Assembly: GCA_964563545.1 (NCBI GenBank)
Contig: CAZLXB010000040.1
Location: 1-12,882 of the forward strand
DNA from: Casp-actino8 sp964563545
GTDB lineage: Bacteria > Actinomycetota > Acidimicrobiia > Acidimicrobiales > Ilumatobacteraceae
Direction: 5' to 3'
Length of the DNA stretch: 12,882 bases
In this document: piece after piece, positions 6,552-12,882 of the stretch
How positions within the stretch are numbered: the first letter of the stretch is position 1
Layout: each line of letters opens with the position of its first letter
Position numbers and translations under genes: made by a program
The notes under the pieces: generated by a model
Databases searched by the model: none
What the model was told of the DNA's origin: nothing
What the model saw: only the letters and a program-made list of their open reading frames with translations

Positions 6552-7682
6552 ATGAACATCGTCGTCGTGACCGTGGCCCACCGGGGCGACGACGCCCGCA
6601 TCGTGCACCGCCAGATCCGGTCACTCGCCGAGGCCGGGCATTCGGTGACCCTCATCGCCCCCGATCCGGGGGAGGAGTCGCGGCGCCAGGACGCCCCTGG
6701 ACTCGAGCGCATCGTCATCGAACGCGCGGTCGGTCGGCGGCGCGTGGCGAGTTGGTGGCAGGCGCGGCGGGTGTTGAGTCGCTTCGCGCGCGTGGCCGAT
6801 GTGATCCTGATCCACGATCCCGAACTCATCTTGCCGGTGGGGCTCGGTCGTTGGCGTCGCGCAGTGCTCGTGTGGGACGTGCACGAAGACTTCGTGGCGT
6901 CGGTGGGCGACCGACGCTGGGTGCCCCGGCCGGTCCGCCCGCTCGTACGTGTTGTGCTGCGCGGCGCGCAGTGGTTCGCCGAGCGACGCTTTCGCATCGT
7001 GCTGGCCGAGCACTCATACGGCGCTCGCTTCACCGGAGCGCCGGTGGTGCCCAACAGCACATGGGTCGCACCCGCGCCGCATGCCATTCAATCGCCGTCG
7101 CGCGTGGTGTACGTGGGGCGGGTGTCGAAGGGTCGCGGGGCGGCGGCTCTGGTATCGCTCGGCGATGAACTCACCGCGCGGGGAGGGCCGCGCGTGGTGG
7201 TGATCGGTGCCGCCGATCGCAACGTGGAGGCGATCATGCGCGACGCGCACGATCGTGCCGCGATCGATTTTCGTGGACCTCTCGCCAACCCTGAAGCCAT
7301 GCGTGTAGTCGAGGGCGCCGTGGCCGGGCTGTCGTTGCTGCTCGACGAACCCAACTACCGCCACTCGCAGCCCACCAAGGTGATGGAGTACCTCGCCCAC
7401 GGCACGCCGGTGATCACTACACCGCTACCGCTCGCCGCCGAACTCGTGGGAGCCAGTGGTGGAGGAGTCGTGACGCGAACGTGGAGTGGCCCCGATCTCG
7501 TCGCTGAAGTAGCCGACGCCGTCATGGCGTATGCGGCCAGTCCGACTCTGCGCGATCAGCACGGAGCGGCCGGCTGGCGCTACGTGAAGGAACACCTCGA
7601 CTGGAACTCCGACGGCGCCGCCTTCGTGCGGCAGTTGGAGGAGTGGGTTCAGTCGGCGGGCCGACGCTCCACCACGCGCTGA
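6552..7682 (+). CDS. Family 4 glycosyltransferase (GT-B fold)
   Basis: A complete 376-residue cytoplasmic or membrane-associated glycosyltransferase. It likely moves a sugar from a nucleotide donor to a lipid-linked or growing glycan. The N-terminal domain begins MNIVVVTVAHRGDDARI with a Rossmann strand, and VWDVHEDF at 107-114 is a family hallmark. The second domain starts near SRVVYVGRVSKGRG (183-196). The donor-binding motif is QPTKVMEYLAHGTPVITTPLP (273-293), where Glu279 fills the place of the second Glu of the EX7E motif. The start ATG lies 12 bases after the dehydrogenase stop, with GAGGTG overlapping that stop as ribosome binding site, so the two are cotranscribed. Its last 34 bases overlap the 3' end of the ABC transporter gene on the other strand. 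Donor and linkage cannot be predicted. Confidence 0.9.
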   Translation: MNIVVVTVAHRGDDARIVHRQIRSLAEAGHSVTLIAPDPGEESRRQDAPGLERIVIERAVGRRRVASWWQARRVLSRFARVADVILIHDPELILPVGLGRWRRAVLVWDVHEDFVASVGDRRWVPRPVRPLVRVVLRGAQWFAERRFRIVLAEHSYGARFTGAPVVPNSTWVAPAPHAIQSPSRVVYVGRVSKGRGAAALVSLGDELTARGGPRVVVIGAADRNVEAIMRDAHDRAAIDFRGPLANPEAMRVVEGAVAGLSLLLDEPNYRHSQPTKVMEYLAHGTPVITTPLPLAAELVGASGGGVVTRTWSGPDLVAEVADAVMAYAASPTLRDQHGAAGWRYVKEHLDWNSDGAAFVRQLEEWVQSAGRRSTTR

Positions 7683-9501
7683 CCCTCCACGCTCAGGATC
7701 CGGTCGCACACCTGCAGAGTCGACTCGCGATGGGTCACCACCACCGTGGCCACCTTGCCGCGTAGTCGGGCCAAAGTCTCCACGATTACTTCCTCCGAGT
7801 CGGCGTCGAGTGCCGACGTCGGTTCGTCAAGAACGAGGAGCGACGGGTTGGTCGCCAGCGCGCGGGCGATCGCCAGACGCTGGCGTTGACCGCCCGAGAG
7901 TTCGCGGCCAGCGGTCTCGAGATCGGTCTCGATGCCTTGTGGGAANNNNNNNNNNNNNNNNNNNNNNNNNNNNNNNNNNNNNNNNNNNNNNNNNNNNNNN
8001 NNNNNNNNNNNNNNNNNNNNNNNNNNNNNNNNNNNNNNNNNNNNNCGCCCGAGAGTTCGCGGCCAGCGGTCTCGAGATCGGTCTCGATGCCTTGTGGGAA
8101 TCGACTCGGATCGAGACCGAGGTTCGAGTCGCGGAGTGCGCGTTCCACGTCCTGATCGGAGATGTCGGGTCGTAGGAAGCGCACGTTGTCGGCCACGGTT
8201 CCGCTCACGAGTCGGGAGTCCTGCGGAGCGTAGGCCGCCAAGCGTCGCCACGCGTCGGCGTCGATCCGGGTCAGATCGGTGCCGTCGATCTCGATACGTC
8301 CGGCCGACGGGTGAAGGAGTCCGAGCATGATCTGGATCATCGTCGTCTTGCCCGAACCCGATGGGCCCACGACGCCCACGATCTCACCTCGTGAAATCCG
8401 CACCGATGCGTCGCGCAACACCACGGAGTCGTCGTAGCCGAAGGTGATATTGGTGAGGGTGAGCGAATCGAAGCCATCGATCCGACGATCGCCCGAGCCA
8501 CGCGCGGCCGCCCGGAAGCGCCGACGAGCGTCGCCGATGCGCTCCACGAACGGTGAGAACTGGCTGATCGCCGTCGCGCCGTGCTGCAACTGCTGACCGT
8601 AGGTGAGTGAGCGAAGCATGATGAGCATCACCGAGCCCACACTGCCGATGTTGTCGGAACTCAGATCGCTCAGGATCAGGAGCGCCACCAAGATCGCGCC
8701 GTAGGCGAGTGTCATGTACACCGGCGCCACCAGACCCGAGAGCATGCTCACCCGACGCGAGGCCACACCTTCGCGCTCCACCAGCCCGTCGAGGCGCGCC
8801 ACCGCCGCGTCGGTCACGCCGAAGGCGTTCACCTCGAGGCTCAGATCGGCCATCTCGGCCACCCGATTGGCGAAATCGACTTGGTACTGCACGGCGAGTC
8901 GTGAGCGCCGACGCACCGACCGCCGAATGGGTGAGAGAGCCAGTGCGAGCACGATCACAGCACCGAAGAGAACGACGGTGGAGGTCACGTCGATGAGAAG
9001 GGCGATGATCAGCAGCGAAAGAAGTCCGAGCGCGCCGGCGATGGCATTCGACAACTGGAAGACGAGGCTCGACGTGCTCGCCGGAAACTGCACCACGAGT
9101 TGTTGGAGCGCGCCACTCGGTTGCCGTGACTGCACGGCCCAATCCGACCGCAGGAAGGCGGCACCGAGTTCACGGCGCAGATCGGTGGTCACCCGATAGG
9201 TGAGCCCCGACTGCATGCGCACGCTGATCAGGCTCAAGGCAAGCCTCGCCACCAGTACGGCGGCGCCGAGCGCGGCCGCCGATCCGATCGACCACATGCG
9301 TCCGCCATGGATGTCGACCATCGTGCGACCATCGGCGATGGCCACGGCGCTGCGCGTGACCACCACGAGAAACAGGGCTTCCAGAAAGCCGGCCACGAAG
9401 GTGGAGGTGCAGAAGGCGAGCATGCGCTGCCAGTGAGCGCCGATGATCTCGCGGATGGCCCGAGTGGCATTCACCGGGGTTTCGGGCGGCGTTTCCGACA
9501 T
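7649..9501 (-). CDS. ABC transporter, fused permease-ATPase (MsbA/PglK-like exporter), interrupted by a false gap
   Basis: After the duplicated 55 bases are merged and the N run removed (155 bases), the gene reads as 566 uninterrupted codons, giving 565 residues. The N-terminal half is a membrane domain with hydrophobic segments near 28-50, 70-92, 140-185 and 252-298. The ATPase half has all motifs: Walker A GPSGSGKTT (379-387), Q-loop Gln427, signature LSGGQ (483-487), Walker B LLVLDEPTSALD (503-514) and the switch His539. It is a type IV half-transporter expected to work as a homodimer. Its place downstream of an initiating transferase and a glycosyltransferase suggests flipping of a lipid-linked glycan, as PglK does at about this length; drug or lipid export cannot be excluded. 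The ATG at 9501 lies 32 bases after the upstream stop. It lacks a clear ribosome binding site, but a TAGCCT box lies 9 bases upstream. As printed, the frame breaks at the N run. Confidence 0.9.
7891..8100. repeat. 55-base exact duplication flanking a 100-N gap (unmerged contig overlap)
   Basis: Bases 7891-7945 and 8046-8100 are identical over 55 positions, and 7946-8045 is exactly 100 N. The repeat reaches the gap edge on both sides. This is how two de Bruijn contigs sharing a 55-base k-mer overlap look when a scaffolder pads them instead of merging them. Removing one copy and the N run restores the ABC transporter frame, from FPQGIETDLETAGRELSG straight into GQRQRLAIARAL. Confidence 0.95.
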
Positions 9502-9510
9502 GCGTGGGTC

Positions 9511-9516
9511 AGGCTA
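9511..9516 (-). promoter_or_regulatory. Possible -10 box before the ABC transporter gene
   Basis: TAGCCT on the minus strand ends 9 bases before the ATG at 9501, within the short spacer after the preceding gene. It could give an internal, almost leaderless transcript, which would fit the absence of a ribosome binding site. Evidence is only the TANNNT match and its position. Confidence 0.25.
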
Positions 9517-9533
9517 ATCGGGGAGGGTTCGGC

Positions 9534-10505
9534 TCAGAGCGAGCGACCCAACAAGAAGCCCGCGCCCCACGACATGTGCAGGGTGGGGAACACGCCGAGC
9601 AGGCGGAGCACCGAGCCAAGACCATGGCGCGCGCCGGTCACCACGGCCGCTCCAAGAACCGCAATCGCGTAGGTGCCGGGCACCACGAGCGCAAGGGGAA
9701 ACCACGGTGCGACGATGAAGGCCACCACGATGGCGGCGAGCGCGAGTGGCGCGACGACCTGGCGCAGGCGCAGCGATCCGGGGTGCATGCGCAGGACGGC
9801 CCGCTTCCAGGCGCCGTATTCGAAGTACTGGCGAGCGAGGCGCGCAACGTTGGGGCGCGGGCGATACGCCACCGCGAGTTGCGGATCGAACCAAACCACA
9901 CCGCCGGCGGCGCGAAGTCGGATGTTGAGTTCGTAATCCTGATTACGGATGAGCGACTCGTCGAAGAGACCAACCGACTCGATGGCCGAGCGTCGGAACA
10001 CTCCGAGGTACACGGTGTCCACCGGCCCTTCGGCGCCGCCGGTGTGATAGCGCGCGCCACCCATGCCGAAGGGTGACGCCATGGCGAGGGCCACCGCGTT
10101 CTCGAAAGGAGTGGCTCCTTCGGCGAGTTGCACCCCACCCACGTTCACCGCACCGGTGCGCTCGAGGGTCTGCACGGCGCGCGTGATGTAGCCATCGGGG
10201 AGCACCGCGTGGCCGTCGACGCGCACCACGACCTCGCCCGTGGTGGCGCGGATGGCGGCGTTGAGCCCGGCCGGCGTGGCACCGGTGGGGTTGGGCACGG
10301 TGCGTACGTTGGCGAAGCGTTGCGTGAGTTCGTGCGCCACGGCGTCGGTGCGGTCGCGCGAGGGTCCGAGGGCCAGACACACGTCGAATGTGCCCGGATA
10401 CTCCTGGCGCAGAATGGCCTCCACCGCGTCGCGCAGATGCAGCTCTTCGTTCAGCACCGGGATCACGACCGAGACCGTCGGCCAACGTTGCGACTGCTCA
10501 GACAC
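9534..10505 (-). CDS. Family 2 glycosyltransferase, ExoA-like, with C-terminal membrane segments
   Basis: A complete 323-residue membrane-anchored glycosyltransferase, probably extending the lipid-linked glycan on the cytoplasmic face. The GT-A domain starts TVSVVIPVLNEE (10-21). VRVDGHAVLP (94-103) holds the DxD-like metal site in the form VDGH seen in succinoglycan ExoA-like enzymes. RNQDYELNIRLR (187-198) supplies the expected acidic catalytic-base region, and QYFEYGAWKR (226-235) takes the place of the QxxRW motif. Hydrophobic segments at about 249-267, 270-290 and 300-318 anchor it in the membrane. It starts with GTG at 10505, overlapping the stop of the upstream sugar-phosphate transferase by 8 bases (GTGTCTGA), so translation of the two is likely coupled. 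It is the second gene of the minus-strand operon. Donor sugar unknown. Confidence 0.9.
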   Translation of the reverse strand: MSEQSQRWPTVSVVIPVLNEELHLRDAVEAILRQEYPGTFDVCLALGPSRDRTDAVAHELTQRFANVRTVPNPTGATPAGLNAAIRATTGEVVVRVDGHAVLPDGYITRAVQTLERTGAVNVGGVQLAEGATPFENAVALAMASPFGMGGARYHTGGAEGPVDTVYLGVFRRSAIESVGLFDESLIRNQDYELNIRLRAAGGVVWFDPQLAVAYRPRPNVARLARQYFEYGAWKRAVLRMHPGSLRLRQVVAPLALAAIVVAFIVAPWFPLALVVPGTYAIAVLGAAVVTGARHGLGSVLRLLGVFPTLHMSWGAGFLLGRSL

Positions 10506-11892
10506 GGCGGGCCAGCACCACCCAAATCGTGCGCAAGAGAATCTGGATGTCGAGAACGAGCGACCAGTTCACGAGGTATTGCAGATCGTGACCGAGTTTG
10601 AACTCGGCGTCGGTGTGATACCGACCCTGCACTTGGGCGAGTCCGGTGAGTCCGGGGCGGAGTTCGTGACGGCGTTCGTAACCGGGCACCTGGGCGGCGA
10701 TGGTGGCGATGAGTTCGGGACGTTCGGGGCGCGGGCCCACGAGCGACATGTGGCCGCGCAGCACGTTCCAGAGCTGCGGGACTTCGTCGGCACGTGTGGC
10801 GCGCATCCAGGCGAGTCCGGGCACCACGCGTGGATCGCCTTCGGTGGCCAACACCGCGCCGTGCTGCTCGGCATCGGTGCGCATGGTCCGGAACTTCACG
10901 AGAGTGAACACACGACCGTCGCGACCCACGCGCTGTTGGGTGTAGAACACGGGCGCACCGGCCCGGATGCGGACGTAGAGAGCCAGCAGTGCGGTCACCA
11001 CGATCACCACGGGTGAGAGCGCGATCAGGAGGAGTAAGTCGAAGCCTCGCTTCAGGCGCACCTTGTACGAGGGCAGGGTGTGCAGGCGCAGGCGCACGAA
11101 GGGCATTCCGCCCACCTGACGAACCGACTGCAGGCCGAGCAGGGTCTCTTGAGCGCCGACGCGCTGCAAGAACCCGATGCCGTCGGCTTCGAGCGTGGTG
11201 AGCGGCTCGGGGAACACGCGCCCGAAGGCATCCACATCGAGAAGCAGCACGTCGGTGGCCTGATGGCGCGCGACGCTCGCCGGCAGATCGTCGGTGGAGG
11301 TGAGGGTGTCGACCACCTGAGCGGCACGATCGCTGTGGGCGAGGTTGGCGCGCACCGAAGCCACGGCCTCGGCGTGGCCGACCAGCACCACACGCGGGGG
11401 GCCCTCGCGGCGCACGTTGAGCGACCGACTGAGGTGGCGGTTGGTCACCAGGGCCACCGAACCCGTCACGAAGAGAGTGACGAGGTTGAGGCGCGGCATG
11501 AGATAGCGGTCGAGGGCCACGAAGGCCACACCGTCGGCGCCGATGGCGATGGCCGTGGCGATGGTGACGCGCGGGAGCCACGGGCGCTGGCCGAGCCGCG
11601 GCTCGCGCTCGTACAGGCCGGCGAAGTAGCCCACCACGAGGTGGATGGCCGTGGCCACGCTGAATCCGAACCAGTAATGCGAGAGCGGATACGTGGGCCA
11701 GTCGGTGCCGAACCGGACGAGATTGATGAGCACCATGAGCGCGTAGAGCGCGATGGCGTCGAGGACGAAGAGCACCCGGAAGCCGCGGCGCCACAACGGT
11801 ACGAGGCGAGGTGAGATGCGGTCGACGAGCCAGTCGGTGCCCGGTGCGATCGGCGCACCGCCGGTGCGGGGGGCCGGGGTCTGCGCATTCAT
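10498..11892 (-). CDS. Polyprenyl-phosphate sugar-phosphate transferase (initiating glycosyltransferase)
   Basis: A complete 464-residue membrane enzyme of the PHPT (WbaP/CpsE-like) type. It transfers a sugar-1-phosphate from a nucleotide sugar to undecaprenyl phosphate, the first step of polysaccharide assembly. Four N-terminal membrane segments (about 39-57, 74-94, 106-126, 133-152) are followed by a Rossmann-like regulatory domain (166-250). The C-terminal catalytic domain has KRGFDLLLLIALSPVV (281-296) as the membrane-associated helix, then GAPVFYTQQRVGRDG (312-326), FRTMRTDAE (334-342), the Asp369-Glu370 pair in ADEVPQLWNVL, SLVGPRPERPE (383-393) and RPGLTGLAQVQGRY (412-425). These are all family hallmarks and length is typical. 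It is the first gene of the minus-strand operon, divergent from the ligase-like gene with 68 bases between. The sugar (often glucose, galactose or GlcNAc) cannot be told from sequence alone. Confidence 0.95.
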   Translation of the reverse strand: MNAQTPAPRTGGAPIAPGTDWLVDRISPRLVPLWRRGFRVLFVLDAIALYALMVLINLVRFGTDWPTYPLSHYWFGFSVATAIHLVVGYFAGLYEREPRLGQRPWLPRVTIATAIAIGADGVAFVALDRYLMPRLNLVTLFVTGSVALVTNRHLSRSLNVRREGPPRVVLVGHAEAVASVRANLAHSDRAAQVVDTLTSTDDLPASVARHQATDVLLLDVDAFGRVFPEPLTTLEADGIGFLQRVGAQETLLGLQSVRQVGGMPFVRLRLHTLPSYKVRLKRGFDLLLLIALSPVVIVVTALLALYVRIRAGAPVFYTQQRVGRDGRVFTLVKFRTMRTDAEQHGAVLATEGDPRVVPGLAWMRATRADEVPQLWNVLRGHMSLVGPRPERPELIATIAAQVPGYERRHELRPGLTGLAQVQGRYHTDAEFKLGHDLQYLVNWSLVLDIQILLRTIWVVLARRV

Positions 11893-11902
11893 GGCCGTGA
11901 AG

Positions 11903-11908
11903 AGGGTA
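11903..11908 (-). promoter_or_regulatory. Candidate -10 box of the transferase operon
   Basis: TACCCT on the minus strand ends 10 bases before the ATG at 11892. No ribosome binding site precedes that ATG, so a leaderless or very short-leader transcript is likely. It resembles the arrangement at 5176-5181. No clear -35 is present. Confidence 0.35.
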
Positions 11909-11960
11909 CCCCATCAGGTGAGTCGAGGTCCCCGAGCCTCGTTGCGCGACGCTAGAAGTG

Positions 11961-12882
11961 ATGTCCATCGACACCCAGACCGACATGAGGCGCGCCCGAC
12001 GGACCATGGTCGTCACCACGCTGGCGTGGGTTCTCACCACGCTCGCCTTCGTGGTGGCCACCCGCGGCCCGTCGTATCGGATCCGCACCGACTTCCCGGG
12101 CTCACGAACCGGTCTCCTCGACGACAACTGGATCCAGGCGGTCTCGTACGTTGCCTATGGCTTGGTGGTGGTGAGCGCGATTGTCTCCGGGTCGCGTCCG
12201 TGGGCGGCGCGACGGATCATCGGCGTACACCTCGCGTTCGTGGCCGTTCTGCTGCTGAGCACGGTGTGGTCGATTGATCCGTGGCGAAGCTTCGAACAGT
12301 CGTTGATCCTCGCCACGGCGGTGGCGGCGATGCTCGGTGCGGGATCCGCGCTGAGCCCGACCGCGCTTCTCACATCTTTGTGGGTGGCCATGCAGAGCAC
12401 CTTGGTGTGGAGTGTGTGGGCAAGATGGCGCGACTGGCCCAATTCACTCGACAACCGCGGCTACCTCACCGGAGTGTTCTTCAATCGCAACCTGCTCGGG
12501 GCAGCCACGGCCGTAGCCGGTCTCACGAGCATCGCGCTCATCTGGATCTGGCGTCGACGACGTGCCGTGATCGCAGCGCTCGCCGGTCTCGGGCTGGCCA
12601 TCGCCATCGGTTACCGCACCGACTCGGTGACTCCACTGATCGCGGTCGGCCTATCGGTGCTCACCGGTGCGTTCGCCGTGCTCTGGATTCGGGCATCGGC
12701 CGAGCATCAACGGCAGCTGCGATACCTGCCGGCGCTCGCGGCGGTGGCGGCACTGACCGCGTTCCTCTTCCGCGACACGGTCACGTCGTGGTTCGGACGC
12801 TCGCCTTCGATGACCGGTCGCACGGGCGTGTGGTACGACATCGTCGACGCGTGGTCTCGCCGACCCGTCCAGGGATTCGGCT
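11961..12882 (+). CDS. O-antigen ligase/polymerase family membrane protein, 3' end outside the window
   Basis: An open frame runs from ATG 11961 to the end of the window (307 codons visible, no stop). The product is a multi-pass membrane protein with hydrophobic segments near 17-35, 57-76, 88-103, 112-130, 137-153, 169-197, 201-217, 224-243 and 255-269. TGVFFNRNLLGA (170-181) matches the conserved loop found in O-antigen ligase-like proteins (Wzy_C superfamily), usually written FxNpNxlG. SMTGRTGVWYDIVDAWSRRP (283-302) followed by VQGFG matches the GRxxiW...PxxGxG motif at the start of the large external loop. The protein would polymerise the repeat unit or transfer the glycan to its acceptor on the outer face. 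In a Gram-positive-type actinobacterium the acceptor is not LPS. Start choice is uncertain: only a weak AGAAG precedes ATG 11961, and ATG 11985 or 12006 would also keep the first membrane segment. Confidence 0.85.
   Translation, partial: MSIDTQTDMRRARRTMVVTTLAWVLTTLAFVVATRGPSYRIRTDFPGSRTGLLDDNWIQAVSYVAYGLVVVSAIVSGSRPWAARRIIGVHLAFVAVLLLSTVWSIDPWRSFEQSLILATAVAAMLGAGSALSPTALLTSLWVAMQSTLVWSVWARWRDWPNSLDNRGYLTGVFFNRNLLGAATAVAGLTSIALIWIWRRRRAVIAALAGLGLAIAIGYRTDSVTPLIAVGLSVLTGAFAVLWIRASAEHQRQLRYLPALAAVAALTAFLFRDTVTSWFGRSPSMTGRTGVWYDIVDAWSRRPVQGFG

Noticed and set aside
7786..8251. Frameshift, pseudogene or duplicated ABC signature region in the transporter
   Set aside because: The apparent break comes from the duplicated 55 bases and the 100-N padding; merging gives a full frame.
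10463..12127. A 554-codon open frame on the minus strand overlapping the sugar-phosphate transferase
   Set aside because: It is an Arg/Pro/His-rich shadow frame. The overlapping 464-residue frame carries all motifs of the initiating transferase family.
1..12882. CRISPR arrays, tRNA or rRNA genes, insertion sequences, integrases
   Set aside because: None was recognised on either strand. The only exact long repeat noticed is the assembly-derived 55-base duplication.

Overview
The window is a high-GC actinobacterial draft contig. GTG and TTG starts, apparently leaderless genes with TANNNT boxes just upstream, and a cell-wall-binding-repeat (CWB2) surface protein next to polysaccharide genes suggest the class Acidimicrobiia. 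That placement is an inference, not proven. The sequence is a scaffold: two runs of exactly 100 N (4603-4702 and 7946-8045) mark joins between contigs.

Layout. (1) 1-168: leader region with a candidate promoter, two small hairpins and a strong ribosome binding site. (2) 169-2775 (+): a secreted, very acidic 868-residue protein with three N-terminal CWB2 repeats and Ig-like segments, a candidate S-layer or abundant surface protein, closed by a strong UUCG terminator. (3) 2840-5169 (-): a large glycosyltransferase gene cut by the first N gap. It has an N-terminal membrane hairpin and a TPR-like start, then a GT2 domain and a C-terminal GT-B domain. (4) 5274-7682 (+): a two-gene operon of a UDP-sugar 6-dehydrogenase and a GT4-type glycosyltransferase. 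(5) 7649-11892 (-): a three-gene operon read from right to left: polyprenyl-phosphate sugar-phosphate transferase, ExoA-like GT2 glycosyltransferase, and an MsbA/PglK-like ABC exporter. (6) 11961 to the end (+): an O-antigen ligase/polymerase-like membrane protein that runs off the window.

How the genes fit together: the initiating transferase loads a sugar-phosphate on undecaprenyl phosphate, the glycosyltransferases extend it, the dehydrogenase supplies an acidic (uronic acid) sugar, the ABC protein may flip the lipid-linked glycan, and the ligase-family protein polymerises or transfers it. The adjacent CWB2 protein suggests a testable link, because CWB2 repeats in Clostridioides difficile bind an anionic wall polysaccharide. 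This locus may therefore make both a surface-layer protein and its acidic glycan anchor.

The second N gap is an assembly artefact. The same 55 bases lie on both sides of it, and merging the two copies restores an uninterrupted 565-residue ABC transporter. The first gap has no such overlap and hides real missing sequence.
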